Shown: one piece after another, positions 1 to 9,683 of the stretch
How the letters are laid out: each line of letters opens with the position of its first letter
How positions within the stretch are numbered: position 1 is the stretch's first letter
Assembly (NCBI RefSeq): GCF_023740735.1
Contig: NZ_JAMRXH010000002.1
Coordinates: 186,001-250,000, forward strand
Source of the DNA: Nocardia sp. CDC159
Lineage (GTDB): Bacteria > Actinomycetota > Actinomycetes > Mycobacteriales > Mycobacteriaceae
Length of the DNA stretch: 64,000 nucleotides
Reading direction: 5' to 3'
Made by a program: the position numbers and the translations under genes
The notes under the pieces: model-generated
Seen by the model: only the letters and a program-made list of their open reading frames with translations
Told to the model about the DNA's origin: nothing
Database searches by the model: none

Positions 1-1129
1 GCATGCTGCGGCGGGCCTCGCGCAAAGCGGCCGGGCCCATGGTGTTCTCACCGGTCTGCCCGGCACGGTCATGGCCGAAGATCACGCAGGGCTGGCCACG
101 CAGTCGGGCCAGGGCATGCACCACGGTGCGATCGGATTCGCCCTGCCCGGTGCCGCTCAGGGGAACTCGATCGGTGGCTCGGCGCAGCAGCGCCCGGATG
201 CCGGGCCGGCCCGGTCGCCGGGAGGCCAGCACGGAGCGCCAGGTGGAATCCGCCGAGTTCCGTTGTGCTGCCGGGCTTTCCGGATGATCGGTCCCGCCAG
301 ATGTTGGCACGGCGACGGCAGGGCTCGACGGCGAGGTTGCGGCACTCGGCTCGATGACGGCAGGGGCCGCCGCACGCGGCTCGACGACGGCAGGACTCGA
401 CGACGGGGCCGCCGCATTCGGCAGGGCCGCGGCCCGGTCCGGGGGAAACGCCTGTCGCTCGGGGCCTTTCACCACGTTCAGGACCCGGTGCACGATTCGT
501 CGGAAGACCGGCAGCGGGACCACGCCGTCGATCACCCCGCGGCGATACAGATTCTCCGCGGTCTGTACGCCGTCGGGGAAGGAGTGCCCGTAGAGCGCCT
601 GGTAGACGCGGGGGCCGAGGAAGCCGATCAGGGCGCCGGGCTCGGCGAAGGTCATGTGCCCCAGCGATCCCCACGAGGCGAATACTCCGCCCATCGTGGG
701 ATTGCGCAGGTATACCAGATACGGATGTCCGGCCGACCGGTGCGCGGCCACCGCGCCCGCGACCTTGACCATCTGCACGAAGGCGACCGTGCCCTCCTGC
801 ATGCGGGTGCCGCCGGAGGCCGGGGATGCCAGTAGCGGCAGGCCCAGTTCGGTCGCGCGTTCCACCGCGGCCACGATTCGCTCGGCCGCCGCGACGCCGA
901 TGGATCCGGCGAGAAAGCCGAATTCACAGGCGATCACGACCACCCGCCGTCCGCGCAGTCGCCCCTCGCCGGTCAGCACCGACTCGTCGGCGCCGGACCG
1001 GGCCCTGGCCGCACGCAGCTCGGCGTCGTATTCGGCCGAGGTGGCGACCACCGGTGGCGGACGATCCCAGCTCTGGAACGAGCCGGGGTCGAGCACACCG
1101 TCCAGCAGCTGCCGCGCCGAGATCGTCAC
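1..1129 (-). CDS. accD3: AccD3-type acyl-CoA carboxylase carboxyltransferase (fused beta-alpha), 3' end beyond window
   Basis: Carboxyltransferase component of an acetyl/acyl-CoA carboxylase, transferring CO2 from carboxybiotin to acyl-CoA in the cytosol. The visible 376 residues hold a crotonase-like beta half with the acyl-CoA binding motif SGGTRMQEG (about residues 107-115) and GGVFASWGSLGH (about 153-164). An Ala/Pro/Ser linker (about 250-310) follows, and then the start of an alpha half (LRGQPCVIFGHDR). A beta-alpha fusion without an N-terminal zinc finger is typical of AccD3 (Rv0904c). The GTG start is fixed by an in-frame TAG four codons upstream. M. tuberculosis keeps this gene beside prrA; here a conservon and other genes lie between. 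The stop is outside the window. Confidence 0.85.
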   Translation of the reverse strand, partial: MTISARQLLDGVLDPGSFQSWDRPPPVVATSAEYDAELRAARARSGADESVLTGEGRLRGRRVVVIACEFGFLAGSIGVAAAERIVAAVERATELGLPLLASPASGGTRMQEGTVAFVQMVKVAGAVAAHRSAGHPYLVYLRNPTMGGVFASWGSLGHMTFAEPGALIGFLGPRVYQALYGHSFPDGVQTAENLYRRGVIDGVVPLPVFRRIVHRVLNVVKGPERQAFPPDRAAALPNAAAPSSSPAVVEPRAAAPAVIEPSAATSPSSPAVAVPTSGGTDHPESPAAQRNSADSTWRSVLASRRPGRPGIRALLRRATDRVPLSGTGQGESDRTVVHALARLRGQPCVIFGHDRAGQTGENTMGPAALREARRSM

Positions 1130-1150
1130 CCGCGCAGCCTAACCGGCCCA

Positions 1151-1178
1151 CACCGCAGCTCCGGAACCCGCTGCGGTG
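1151..1178 (-). terminator. Hairpin between cvnD and accD3
   Basis: CACCGCAG pairs with CTGCGGTG around a 12-nt loop, 9 nt beyond the cvnD stop and 22 nt before the accD3 start. There is no U-tract, so it could be a weak terminator or an mRNA-stabilising hairpin that separates the conservon from accD3. Confidence 0.45.
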
Positions 1179-1187
1179 CAGACCGAT

Positions 1188-1790
1188 TCAGTAGCCCTGG
1201 ACGACCTTGCGCAGTGCGTATTCGGTCACCGAGACCAGTGCCTGCTTCACCGGCTCGCGGCGGCGAGCGTCGATCGACAGGATCGGAACATCCGCGGGCA
1301 CCGCGAGCGCCTGGCGGATGTCCTCGATCGGGTACCGGGGCGCATCGTCGAACTCGTTGATGGCCACCAGGAAGGGTAGGCTGCGCGCCTCGAAGTAGTC
1401 GACCGCGGCGAAGCTGTCCTCCAGTCTGCGGGTGTCGACCAGCACCACCGCGCCGATGGCGCCGCGGATCAGGTCGTCCCACATGAACCAGAAGCGGTAC
1501 TGGCCGGGCGTGCCGAACAGGTAGAGCACCAGGTCATCGGCGAGGCTGATCCTGCCGAAGTCCATGGCCACGGTGGTGGTGGCCTTCGACGGCACCGCCG
1601 CCAGGCTGTCGACGCCGACACTGGCATTGGTCACCAGGGCCTCGGTGCGCAGCGGAACGATTTCCGAGACTGCACCGACCAGGGTCGTCTTACCCACACC
1701 GAAGCCACCCGCGACCACGATCTTGGCCGAGGTGGGCTTGCTGGTCCGGGTGTCGACCTGGGCCGTCGAATCAAATACGCCGGAGTCCAC
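1188..1790 (-). CDS. cvnD: Conservon GTPase CvnD
   Basis: Small Ras-like/MglA-type GTPase, the last member of a cvnABCD conservon. Over 200 aa the GTPase motifs are visible: P-loop GGFGVGKTT near residues 28-36, a DFGRI segment, the switch region FGTPGQYRFW near 92-101, and NEFD in place of NKxD near 145. The GTG start overlaps the end of cvnC by 20 nt, which indicates translational coupling. In Streptomyces conservons, CvnD works with the membrane kinase-like CvnA and the roadblock protein CvnB as a membrane-associated, G-protein-like signalling complex. The signal sensed here is unknown. Confidence 0.92.
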   Translation of the reverse strand: MDSGVFDSTAQVDTRTSKPTSAKIVVAGGFGVGKTTLVGAVSEIVPLRTEALVTNASVGVDSLAAVPSKATTTVAMDFGRISLADDLVLYLFGTPGQYRFWFMWDDLIRGAIGAVVLVDTRRLEDSFAAVDYFEARSLPFLVAINEFDDAPRYPIEDIRQALAVPADVPILSIDARRREPVKQALVSVTEYALRKVVQGY

Positions 1791-2142
1791 TGAGAACCCT
1801 TTCGATCAGCTCGCGACGTTCATCGTCGCTCGAATCGTCTTTCAATGTCGCCGAAACTCGTACATGGCCGGCCTCGATGAGGTCGGCCACGAGTACTCGC
1901 GCCACCCCGATGGGAATACCCAACCGGGCCGCCACCTCGGCGACAGACGGCGATTCTCTGCACAACTCCACGATTGACGTCTCGATGTTGGTGAGTTCGA
2001 ACTGCCGCTCGAGGGCGACCGGATGCGATGCGACGAGCGCCTCCAACGCCAGATCCACCTTCGGCCGCGTGCGACCGGAGGTCAGTGAATACGGGCGGAC
2101 GAGGCTTGGCTCGCTCCCCACGCGCTGGTTGTCTATGTCCAT
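1771..2142 (-). CDS. cvnC: Conservon DUF742 protein CvnC
   Basis: DUF742 protein of 123 aa, the third conservon member. It contains the typical LVRPYSLTSGRT segment near residues 14-25 and a predicted winged-helix-like stretch (SVAEVAARLGIPIGVARVLVADL, about residues 66-88, quoted here for position). The family is implicated in conservon signalling but its biochemistry is unsettled. It lies 7 nt downstream of cvnB and overlaps cvnD by 20 nt, so all four genes form one operon. Confidence 0.9.
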   Translation of the reverse strand: MDIDNQRVGSEPSLVRPYSLTSGRTRPKVDLALEALVASHPVALERQFELTNIETSIVELCRESPSVAEVAARLGIPIGVARVLVADLIEAGHVRVSATLKDDSSDDERRELIERVLSGLRRI

Positions 2143-2149
2143 CCCACCA

Positions 2150-2563
2150 TCAGGAACCCATCGTGACGCGAGGTGTGGCCTGAACTGTCTGGCCCACTCG
2201 CTCGACCAACAACGCCATCTCGTATCCCACCTGTCCGATGTCGCAGGACGTGTTGGTCAGCACCGCCAGATAGGAGCCGTCGCCGACCGCCATCAGCAGT
2301 AGGTAGCCGTGTTCCATCTCGACGACCGACTGCAGCACCGTGCCGCCTTCGAACAGATTCGACACACCCACCGAAAGGCTGGCGAGTCCTGCGGTCACAG
2401 CCGACAGCTGCTCGGCACGGTCGACGGGCAACTGAGCGCTCGCGGCCATCAACAGACCGTCCGCCGAAACCAGCACGGCATGAGCGACGCCCGGAACCTC
2501 GTTGGCGAAGTTCGAAACCAGCCAATCCAGCTGACGGTTCGTACCACCTAGATCGGGGTTCAT
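2150..2563 (-). CDS. cvnB: Roadblock/LC7 protein CvnB
   Basis: Roadblock/LC7-domain protein of 137 aa, the second conservon member. Such proteins dimerise and act as regulators or scaffolds for MglA-type GTPases, here presumably CvnD. Family signatures are [15 protein letters not shown] (residues 12-26), [13 protein letters not shown] (about 30-42) and [19 protein letters not shown] (about 84-102). The start codon overlaps the cvnA stop by 4 nt, showing tight coupling. Confidence 0.92.
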   Translation of the reverse strand: MNPDLGGTNRQLDWLVSNFANEVPGVAHAVLVSADGLLMAASAQLPVDRAEQLSAVTAGLASLSVGVSNLFEGGTVLQSVVEMEHGYLLLMAVGDGSYLAVLTNTSCDIGQVGYEMALLVERVGQTVQATPRVTMGS

Positions 2564-5500
2564 CGGTCTCCTTTATCTCCGGTTAGGTTCATTGCTCTCA
2601 TTGCGCGGCCATCCCGGACGCCCTGCTGGTGACGACTCAGACTTGACCTGATGGATTCTGGGTCACGACGCGGTGCGCGGTCGGCGTTTCCGGTGACTCC
2701 ACCGGGAACGAGCCGGTTGCCCGGATCGCGTTGCGGCAATCCGGCCGCGGTTCGCTTCTCCGGCTGCGCCTCCACGGCCCGCCGAGCAGCTTGCCAGCCT
2801 TCATCACCCGGTGATTCGAAGGAGGCGGCCACTTGGGACCGGTCCGGATTCGGATCAGCCAACCACGCCGACATCATCTCAGCGAAGATCGGGCTGTCCA
2901 TCGAGCCCCCGGATTCCACCGTGGGCTGCAACCGGGTCTGGAAGAACGAGGCCGCCTTCTGCGGATTGGCCCGGAAGCTGTGCCGACCCCGCTCGCGGCC
3001 CTCGCCCGCCTCGGCCGACTTGTCCGCCGGGCCTTCGGCATTCGGCAGGCTCAGTCCGGGCGTCGGCGCGGGACGCGGCGGCAGGCCGGCCCCCGGCTGA
3101 CGCTGCGGCAGACCGGCCGCGGCGGAGTGCCGTCCGGTCGATCCCGAATCCCGCTGCGGCAGGCCGTTACCGCCGCGCTGCGGCAGACCGTTGCTCCCGC
3201 CCTCGCGGCGCGGCAGACCGTTGCCGCCCGAGTCCCGCTGCGGCAGGCCGGTCGCCCCGCGCTGCGGCAGGCGAGATTCGCTCGACCCGCGCTGCGGCAG
3301 GCCGATCGCGCCGGGATCCGCCGCCGACGCGCCCGAATCGGCCGATTCGCGCTGCGGCAGACCGGCGCTGCCCGGCTCGCGCGGCGTGCGCCCGGAGTCA
3401 CCCTTGCCCCGCTGCGGCAGGCCGATCGAGCCCGAATCCCGCGACGGCAGACCCGACTCGGTGGAGCCCCGCTGTGGCAGACCGGACTCGGTCGAACCAC
3501 GCGACGGCAGACCGGACTCGCTCGACCTCCGGGACGGCAGACCCGACTCGGTCGAACCGCGCGACGGCAAACCCGACTCGGTCGAACCACGCGACGGCAG
3601 ACCCGACTCGGTCAAGCCGCGCGACGGCAGACCGGACTCGCTCGACCTCCGCGGCGGCAGACCCGACTCGGTCGAACCGCGCGACGGCAAACCGGACTCG
3701 CTCGAACCACGCGACGGCAGACCCGACTCACTCGAACCACGCGACGGCAGACCGGATTCGCTCGACCTCCGTGACGGCAGGCCGGATTCGGTCGAACCGC
3801 GCTGCGGCAGCCCCGATGCCCCGGCGTCACGCTTGGGCAGCCCGGTGGCACCAGGCTCGCGGGACGGCAGACCACTCGACCCCACGTCACGTGACGGCAG
3901 GCCCGGCGCACCCGCATCCTGGGACAACCCGGTGGGCGAGCCCTCACGCTGGGGCAGGCCCTTGCCCGAATCCCGTTGCGGCAGACCGTTGGCCCCGCGC
4001 TGGGGCAGGCCGCCACTACCGGACTCGCGCGCCGGAACACCGTTCGCGCCGGGCTGGCGCTGCGGCAAACCGGACGAACCGGGCTCGCGTGCCGGGAGAC
4101 CGTTGGCCGCCGATTCGCGCGCGGGGAGTCCGCTGCCACCCGGCTCGCGCGGTCCGGGCGCGGCCGCACCCGACTCCCGCTGCGGCAAACCGCCGGGACC
4201 GGCGGGCGGCAGACCGGTCGAACCGCGCTGCGGCAGACCGCCGACGCCCGGTTCGCGCGGCGGCACGCCACCGGCGCCCGGATCACGCTGCGGCAGCCCG
4301 CCCTTGCCGGCGTCGGCGAGGCCGTGCCGCACGGTCGGACCGTTGGCGCCGGGCTGGCGCTGCGGTAGCCCACCCGGAATCGCGGTGCCGGGCTGGCGCT
4401 GCGGCAGTCCGTTGCCGGGCGCGGCCGCGCCGTTGGCGGCGGTGCCATTGGCCGCGGCCGCCCGATCGCCCCGTTCCCCGGCCGGGATCGGTCCGCTGCC
4501 ATGCGGATCCACGGTGACCATCACATTGCCGCTCGGCGTGCGGGTGACCGCGCGCATCTGCATCGAGGACGGCGCGCTCGGGCCCTGCGGGGTCGGCGTC
4601 TGCTGGGTCGGCTGCGGCGGCACGGTCAGCGAACCACCCGCGGGTGCCACGATGAGCGCCTTGGGCACGTGCACGGTCACGGTCACGCCCGGATCGCGCG
4701 CGGTGTCGAAGGTCGGCCGCAGCCGCACGGTCAGCCCGTGCCGCTCGGCCAGCCTGCCGACGACGAACAGGCCCATGTGCCGCGCGGTGTCGGGGCCGAC
4801 CTCGGCGGTGCTCTCCAGCCGCCGGTTGATCTCGGCCATTTCGGCCGGGGGCATACCGATGCCGCGGTCGGCGACCTCGATGAGCAGGCCCTGGTCGTGC
4901 GCCTGGGCGAAGGTGAACTTGACGTCGGTTTCCGGCGGCGAGGCGCGTAGCGCGTTGTCCAATAGCTCCGCGAACAGGTGCGCCAGGTCGGAGGCGGCCG
5001 GTTCGGTGATGGCGCCGCGCGGGGTGGCGCCGAGCTTCACGCGCTCGTAGTCCTCCACCTCGGAGATGGCCGCGCGCAGCACGTCGGCGATCTCGACCGG
5101 CGCGGACTTGCTGCGCCGCTGCCGGGTACCGGCGAGGATCAGCAGGTTGTCACCGTTGCGGCGCATGCGGGCCGCGAGGTGGTCCAGCCGGAACAGGTTC
5201 TCCAGCAGGCGCGGATCCTTCTCGTCGTACTCCATCGCCTCGATGAGCGAGAGCTGATGGTCGACAAGGGACTTGGAGCGCCGGGCCAGGGTCTCGAACA
5301 TGTCGTTGACCTGGGTACGCATGGCGGCCTGATCGGCGGCCAGGCGCAGCGCCTGCCCGTGGATGTCGTCGACGGCGCGGGCCAGCTGGCCGATCTCCTC
5401 CTCGGTGTGCACCGGCATCGGTTCCAGCGGAACGTCTTCCGGGCTCGCCCCGTCGCGCAGTCGGGAGACCTCGTGCCCGAGGTCGTGCTCGGCGACGCGC

Positions 5501-6582
5501 AGCGCGGCCAGACGCAGGCGGCGCAGCGGCACGATCATCGAGCGGGCCATGATCACCGCGAGGATGAGCGCGGCGAGGATGGTCAGCACGACGATCACCG
5601 CATAGCGGATGGCATCGAAGCGGGCGTCGTCGGCAAGGGTGTCGACCCGGGCGATGACCTCGGAGCTCGACCTGTCGACGATCTTCTGATAGCGGTCCAG
5701 GCTGTCCACGGCGGACTGGCGCAGATCCTGCAGCGGCAGGTTTCCGACCGCCAAGTCCGTACTCTTGGCCACCTGAATTCGGGTTTCCACCAGCTGTTTC
5801 AGCTCGGCGATGAGCACGTCGGTGGCCGGGAAGCGGTTGGCCATGATGGCGAGCATCTGCTGCTCGGTGCTCGCCGCGACGAGGAAGTCGCGAACGCCGT
5901 CGCGCGCCGCCGCGGCGGCGGCTTCGAAGGCCTGGGTGTCCTTGGCCTGCTTCGCGGCTTCCATGGCGGTGCGATGGCGCAGCACCTTGGCCATCGCGGC
6001 GCTCTCCTGCACCATCACCGCACGGGTGTTCAGCGAATCGACCAGGCGAAGCTTGGCCGCCTCCACCTTCGGGTCGGAAACGGTCTGGGTGATCGCCTCG
6101 GCCGTGCGGACGCTGTTCTGCCGGATCGCCTCTTCCTGGGCGATGGCCTCGTCGATGTTCTTCGACGGCGCGGTGCCCTGCTGCCGGATCGCCTTGGCAC
6201 CGGCGATCATCTTGTCGATCGCCTCGCGCCCGCCCGGAACGCCGTCCAACCGCGGCGCCGCCTTCTCGGCGGCCGCGAGCGCGCCGTCGAGCGCGGTGAG
6301 GTCGGCCTCCTGCACAAGCGATTGATTGGGGCCGAGCATGATCATCTGCTCGGTCGCGACGACACCCTGCTGACCACTCAGATTGGTTACGGCCGGAATC
6401 GTCTGCACGTGCCTGACGGCCTCGGCGAGCTCGCTGGACTCCCCGAACTGTGCCGCAATCCTGGATGCACCGAGCACCACCGCGACGAGGAGGGGCACGG
6501 CCAGCACCGCCGTAACCTTCCAGCGCAGGTCCCAGTTGCTAAGCGCCCAACGCTTGTTGCCGGACCTAGCGGCGTCACGCAT
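2560..6582 (-). CDS. cvnA: Conservon sensor kinase-like CvnA with giant repeat tail
   Basis: Membrane histidine-kinase-like protein that opens the conservon. In order: a first membrane helix (about residues 18-38), an extracytoplasmic all-helical nitrate-sensor-like region, a second helix (about 320-345), a HAMP-type linker, the conservon signature [14 protein letters not shown], and a GHKL ATPase domain ([13 protein letters not shown]-box, [10 protein letters not shown]1 box). No clear His-phosphoacceptor box is seen, as is usual in CvnA. The C-terminal half, about residues 660-1340, is low complexity and dominated by GLP(S/Q)R-type decapeptides. The ATG at 6582 is preceded by GGAAAG; an in-frame TTG at 6621 is a weaker alternative. 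At about 1340 aa it is longer than a usual CvnA because of the tail. Confidence 0.9.
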   Translation of the reverse strand: MRDAARSGNKRWALSNWDLRWKVTAVLAVPLLVAVVLGASRIAAQFGESSELAEAVRHVQTIPAVTNLSGQQGVVATEQMIMLGPNQSLVQEADLTALDGALAAAEKAAPRLDGVPGGREAIDKMIAGAKAIRQQGTAPSKNIDEAIAQEEAIRQNSVRTAEAITQTVSDPKVEAAKLRLVDSLNTRAVMVQESAAMAKVLRHRTAMEAAKQAKDTQAFEAAAAAARDGVRDFLVAASTEQQMLAIMANRFPATDVLIAELKQLVETRIQVAKSTDLAVGNLPLQDLRQSAVDSLDRYQKIVDRSSSEVIARVDTLADDARFDAIRYAVIVVLTILAALILAVIMARSMIVPLRRLRLAALRVAEHDLGHEVSRLRDGASPEDVPLEPMPVHTEEEIGQLARAVDDIHGQALRLAADQAAMRTQVNDMFETLARRSKSLVDHQLSLIEAMEYDEKDPRLLENLFRLDHLAARMRRNGDNLLILAGTRQRRSKSAPVEIADVLRAAISEVEDYERVKLGATPRGAITEPAASDLAHLFAELLDNALRASPPETDVKFTFAQAHDQGLLIEVADRGIGMPPAEMAEINRRLESTAEVGPDTARHMGLFVVGRLAERHGLTVRLRPTFDTARDPGVTVTVHVPKALIVAPAGGSLTVPPQPTQQTPTPQGPSAPSSMQMRAVTRTPSGNVMVTVDPHGSGPIPAGERGDRAAAANGTAANGAAAPGNGLPQRQPGTAIPGGLPQRQPGANGPTVRHGLADAGKGGLPQRDPGAGGVPPREPGVGGLPQRGSTGLPPAGPGGLPQRESGAAAPGPREPGGSGLPARESAANGLPAREPGSSGLPQRQPGANGVPARESGSGGLPQRGANGLPQRDSGKGLPQREGSPTGLSQDAGAPGLPSRDVGSSGLPSREPGATGLPKRDAGASGLPQRGSTESGLPSRRSSESGLPSRGSSESGLPSRGSSESGLPSRGSTESGLPPRRSSESGLPSRGLTESGLPSRGSTESGLPSRGSTESGLPSRRSSESGLPSRGSTESGLPQRGSTESGLPSRDSGSIGLPQRGKGDSGRTPREPGSAGLPQRESADSGASAADPGAIGLPQRGSSESRLPQRGATGLPQRDSGGNGLPRREGGSNGLPQRGGNGLPQRDSGSTGRHSAAAGLPQRQPGAGLPPRPAPTPGLSLPNAEGPADKSAEAGEGRERGRHSFRANPQKAASFFQTRLQPTVESGGSMDSPIFAEMMSAWLADPNPDRSQVAASFESPGDEGWQAARRAVEAQPEKRTAAGLPQRDPGNRLVPGGVTGNADRAPRRDPESIRSSLSRHQQGVRDGRAMRAMNLTGDKGDR
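3080..4415 (-). repeat. 30-bp minisatellite coding decapeptides inside cvnA
   Basis: About 1.3 kb of degenerate tandem repeats, mostly 30 bp long and in frame, coding GLP(S/Q)R(G/D/E/Q)xxxS-type decapeptides. The most homogeneous block, about 3452-3811, has twelve consecutive 10-residue units such as [10 protein letters not shown] and [10 protein letters not shown] with only a few substitutions. Flanking copies are more diverged and vary in length ([21 protein letters not shown]). The period is a multiple of three, so the opposite strand is also open in several frames; those long antisense ORFs are artefacts. Confidence 0.95.
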
Positions 6583-6900
6583 CTCCCACTCACTTTCCAA
6601 ACTGGCCCCAGCCACGCGCAATCAGCGAGCCCCCGCGATCGCACGCGCGGCTCGGCAGGCTGTGCAGGCCGAGAACTGCGGCTGGCCGAGAAATTGCGTC
6701 AATGACGGCCGAAATATGTGACATGCGATTCTAACGGATCAATAACTTCTTGTGTGACCTCTTGGCAACCACCGGTCGTTGACCTGCCCGTTTCGGACAA
6801 AATCGAAGGTCGCGGCGTCCGCCCGGACGTCGCGTGAAGTCTGCCACAATCAGGCAGATCTATCGAGGCGGGCATCGAAGCGAGGCAGGGAGTCACACGG
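6583..6900. promoter_or_regulatory. Divergent intergenic region, cvnA / prpE
   Basis: No gene is seen in these 318 bp. The stretch is clearly less GC-rich than its surroundings around 6700-6860. It holds a perfect inverted repeat TCTGCC-N7-GGCAGA at 6840-6858, 42 nt before the prpE start, which could be a regulator site. It must contain the outward promoters for the conservon and for prpE; no confident -35/-10 pair was found. Confidence 0.5.
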
Positions 6901-8982
6901 TTGAACGCGAAGCAGGAGTACCGGCCTACGTACCAGACGAGCCTGGTAGATCCCTCCGACTTCTGGCGTACCGCGGCTCAGGCCATCACCTGGGATGTTC
7001 CGCCTGAAACGATCCTCGACAGCACCGCCCGTCCGACGGCCCGCTGGTTCCCGGACGCTCGCCTGAACACCTCCTACAACGCCCTCGATCGGCATGTGCG
7101 CGATTTCACATCGGAAGAGGGCTCGACGGGAGACGAGGCGAGCAGTGCTCTCGGTCCGACCGGCGGTCGCGCTGACCAACCCGCCCTAATATATGACTCC
7201 GCTATGACGGGCGCCACACTCGTCTACACCTACGCCGAGTTGCTCGACGAGGTCGCCACCTTCGCGGGGGCGATGCTGCGGCTGGGCGTGCGGACCGGCG
7301 ACCGCGTCGTCATCTATATGCCGATGATCCCCGAGGCCGTGATCGCCATGCTGGCCTGCGCCCGGATCGGGGCGGTGCACTCGGTGGTGTTCGGCGGATT
7401 CGCCGCGCACGAGCTGGCCGCGCGCATCAATGATGCCGAGCCGGTGCTGATCGTCACCGCCTCGGGCGGATTGGAGCCGGGCAAGCGGATCGAGTACCCG
7501 CCGATCGTGATGGCGGCATTGGACGAGGTCGAGACGACCGCGCCGCGGCATGTGGTGGTCAAGCAGCGGGCGGGCTTCGCCACCATCCGGTTCAGCGTGC
7601 CGACCGACCATCTACCCGGCTCCTCGGAAACCGTTGCGGCGCAATGGCTGGACTGGGAGGACATGGTCCGCGACGCCGAACCCGCCGATCCGGTCCCGGT
7701 CGCGGCCACCGATCCGCTCTACATCCTCTACACCTCGGGCACCACGGGGAAGCCCAAGGGCGTGGTCCGCGACAACGGCGGGCACGCGGTCGCGCTGAGC
7801 TGGTCGATGCGCAACATCTACGACGTCGGCCCGGGGCAGGTCATGCTGACCACCTCCGATATCGGCTGGGTGGTCGGGCACTCCTACATCGTCTACGCGC
7901 CGCTGCTGGTGGGTGCGACGACCGTGCTCTACGAGGGCAAGCCGATCGGCACCCCGGACGCGGGGACGTTCTGGCGGTTGGTCGAACAGCACGGCGTGCA
8001 CGTGATGTTCACCGCGCCGACCGCGCTGCGGGCGATCCGCCGCGCCGATCCGGACGCCGTGGCCGCGCACCGCCACGACCTGTCCTCGCTGCGCGCGCTG
8101 TTCTGCGCCGGGGAGCGCCTGGATCCGGCCACCTACGAGTGGGCCCGGAACACGCTGCTGGCCGATCGGCCGGACTGCCCGGTGGTGGACCACTGGTGGC
8201 AGACCGAGACGGGCTGGCCCATCTGCGCGGATCCGCTGGGGCTGCAGGAGCTTCCGATCAAGCCGGGTTCGGCGTCGGTGCCGGTGCCGGGCTATCGGCT
8301 GCGGGTGCTGGACTACGAGGGCGATGCGGTCCCCACCGGCACCGAGGGCAATATCGTGATCGGCCTGCCGCTGCCGCCGGGCACCCTGACCGGGCTGTGG
8401 GGCGACGACGAGCGGTTCGCCCGGTCGTATCTGTCCACCTACCCCGGCCACTACCTGACCGGCGACTCCGGTTACTTCGACGAGGACGGCTATCTCTACG
8501 TCCTCGGCCGCAGCGACGACGTGATCAATATGGCCGGGCACCGGCTGTCTGCGGGTGGGATCGAGGCCGCGGTCGCCGGGCACGCCGCGGTGGCCGAATG
8601 CGCGGTCATCGGCATTCCCGACGAGCTCAAGGGTCAGCGCCCGATCGCGTACGTGGTGCTCAAGGCGGATGTCGAGGTCGATCCCGAGCGGCTGCGCGAG
8701 GAGCTGATCGCGCGGGTGCGCGAGCAGATCGGCGCGATCGCGACGCTGCACGACGTGGTCGTGGTGCAGGCACTGCCCAAGACCCGGTCGGGAAAGATCC
8801 TGCGCCGCACCATCCGGCAGATCGCCTCCGGGGAGAGCTGGGAGATGCCCGCGACCATCGAGGATCCGTCGGTGCTCGTCGCGCTCGAGGACCAGCTCAT
8901 CGCGGCCCGGGCCGACCAGCCGGACACCCTCGGCGGGGAGACCGCCGATCCGAAGGTGGCCGACGAGACCGTCCCGCGGTGA
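6901..8982 (+). CDS. prpE: Propionyl/acetyl-CoA synthetase, PrpE type
   Basis: AMP-forming acyl-CoA synthetase of 693 aa that activates a short-chain acid (propionate or acetate) with ATP and CoA. The adenylation motif YTSGTTGKPKGVVRDNGGHA (about residues 277-296) includes the RDNGGHAVAL signature typical of PrpE rather than Acs. The A8-like segment GDSGYFDEDGYLYVLGRSDDVIN is near 520-542 and the catalytic, acetylatable lysine lies in PKTRSGKILRRT near 625. The TTG start is supported by GGGAG 8 nt upstream. No methylcitrate-cycle genes are adjacent, so the in vivo substrate is inferred from the family only. Confidence 0.85.
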   Translation: MNAKQEYRPTYQTSLVDPSDFWRTAAQAITWDVPPETILDSTARPTARWFPDARLNTSYNALDRHVRDFTSEEGSTGDEASSALGPTGGRADQPALIYDSAMTGATLVYTYAELLDEVATFAGAMLRLGVRTGDRVVIYMPMIPEAVIAMLACARIGAVHSVVFGGFAAHELAARINDAEPVLIVTASGGLEPGKRIEYPPIVMAALDEVETTAPRHVVVKQRAGFATIRFSVPTDHLPGSSETVAAQWLDWEDMVRDAEPADPVPVAATDPLYILYTSGTTGKPKGVVRDNGGHAVALSWSMRNIYDVGPGQVMLTTSDIGWVVGHSYIVYAPLLVGATTVLYEGKPIGTPDAGTFWRLVEQHGVHVMFTAPTALRAIRRADPDAVAAHRHDLSSLRALFCAGERLDPATYEWARNTLLADRPDCPVVDHWWQTETGWPICADPLGLQELPIKPGSASVPVPGYRLRVLDYEGDAVPTGTEGNIVIGLPLPPGTLTGLWGDDERFARSYLSTYPGHYLTGDSGYFDEDGYLYVLGRSDDVINMAGHRLSAGGIEAAVAGHAAVAECAVIGIPDELKGQRPIAYVVLKADVEVDPERLREELIARVREQIGAIATLHDVVVVQALPKTRSGKILRRTIRQIASGESWEMPATIEDPSVLVALEDQLIAARADQPDTLGGETADPKVADETVPR

Positions 8983-8985
8983 TCT

Positions 8986-9002
8986 CCCTCATAGTTTTCT
9001 CA
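8986..9002 (+). promoter_or_regulatory. Element shared by both hemophore promoters, copy 1
   Basis: CCCTCATAGTTTTCTCA. It matches the element before the second hemophore gene (9557-9573) at 15 of 17 positions and lies 125 nt before the first hemophore ATG. The pair may reflect duplication of gene plus promoter, or a binding site for a common regulator. Confidence 0.4.
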
Positions 9003-9127
9003 GTGTCCGCATCGGTGTCGTTTCCCACGCGAATCGCCGTGTGCCCGTAGGGTCTGGACGCGCCGAAGTCTTCCCGGCGCACCGAAAGAGATAGTTCCGC
9101 AGACGTTTCGGACGAAAGGGAACATTG

Positions 9128-9532
9128 ATGATCTCGTTGCGTGCTCGATTCACCCGGACGGCCCTGACCCTCGGCGGGCTGGCCGCCGCCGCGGCCCTGG
9201 TGGCGCCCGGCACCGCCACCGCGGGTGTGGCCGACTACCTGGACCCGCTGGCCAACACCACCTGCTCGGCCGACCAGTTCAAGGCGACGATGAACGCGAA
9301 GTACCCGCAGCTGGTGGCCGCGCTGCCGCAGGAGAAGATGGATCAGCTGACCGCGATCCTGGATGTACCGGTCGAGCAGCGGCAGCAGAAGATCGCCGAG
9401 CGCCGCGCCGAGATCGAGCAGCGCGTCACCAACGATCCCCAGACCGCCGCGCTGCTGCAGGAGAATCCGCAGACCGGCGATGTGGTGAAGCAGATCTTCG
9501 AGGACGTCGCCAGCAGCTGCCAGGCGGCCTGA
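9128..9532 (+). CDS. Secreted hemophore-like heme-binding protein 1
   Basis: Exported protein of 134 aa resembling the mycobacterial hemophore-related (MHB, Rv0203-like) family, whose members bind heme outside the membrane. A Sec signal peptide with hydrophobic core LTLGGLAAAAALVA ends near ATAG (about residue 34). The mature part is all-helical with two cysteines (NTTCSAD and SSCQAA), probably a disulfide, around the QLTAILDVPVEQRQQ core. The ATG at 9128 is chosen because GAAAGGG stands 7 nt upstream; the TTG three bases earlier is less likely. It is tandem with a paralog and upstream of prrAB. Heme binding is inferred, not shown. Confidence 0.75.
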   Translation: MISLRARFTRTALTLGGLAAAAALVAPGTATAGVADYLDPLANTTCSADQFKATMNAKYPQLVAALPQEKMDQLTAILDVPVEQRQQKIAERRAEIEQRVTNDPQTAALLQENPQTGDVVKQIFEDVASSCQAA

Positions 9533-9539
9533 CCGAGCC

Positions 9540-9559
9540 GGGCCGTCACGTGACGGCCC
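9540..9559 (+). terminator. Terminator after hemophore 1
   Basis: Perfect 20-nt palindrome GGGCCGTCACGTGACGGCCC, 7 nt after the stop of hemophore 1, followed by TCACACTTTT. It reads as an intrinsic terminator and touches the shared element at 9557. Confidence 0.6.
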
Positions 9560-9573
9560 TCACACTTTTCTCA
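9557..9573 (+). promoter_or_regulatory. Element shared by both hemophore promoters, copy 2
   Basis: CCCTCACACTTTTCTCA, 110 nt before the second hemophore ATG, a spacing similar to copy 1 (8986-9002). Part of it overlaps the tail of the preceding hairpin, so the similarity may have a mixed origin. Confidence 0.35.
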
Positions 9574-9626
9574 CGATTGGTTCACAGCACGATCAGACGG
9601 GGAGCCTAACGTCGAATCGCCCGTGC

Positions 9627-9653
9627 CGCGGCGGGGCCGCGCGCCCCGCCGCG
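9627..9653 (+). other. GC-rich hairpin upstream of hemophore 2
   Basis: CGCGGCGGGG pairs with CCCCGCCGCG around a 7-nt loop, 30 nt before the hemophore 2 start. If transcribed in its leader it would be a very stable 5' UTR hairpin. Confidence 0.4.
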
Positions 9654-9683
9654 TCGGGACCACGTTCGAGTGAAAGGTTGTCC

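Noticed and set aside
3191-5050. 619-aa plus-strand ORF (and the 568-aa ORF at 2811-4517) opposite cvnA
   Set aside because: It is created by the 30-bp in-frame repeats, which keep several antisense frames open. Composition is repetitive ([14 protein letters not shown]-like) and cvnA, with family motifs, lies on the other strand.
9540-9559. Palindrome as an operator for hemophore 2
   Set aside because: Position right after the stop codon and the T-rich tail fit a terminator better.
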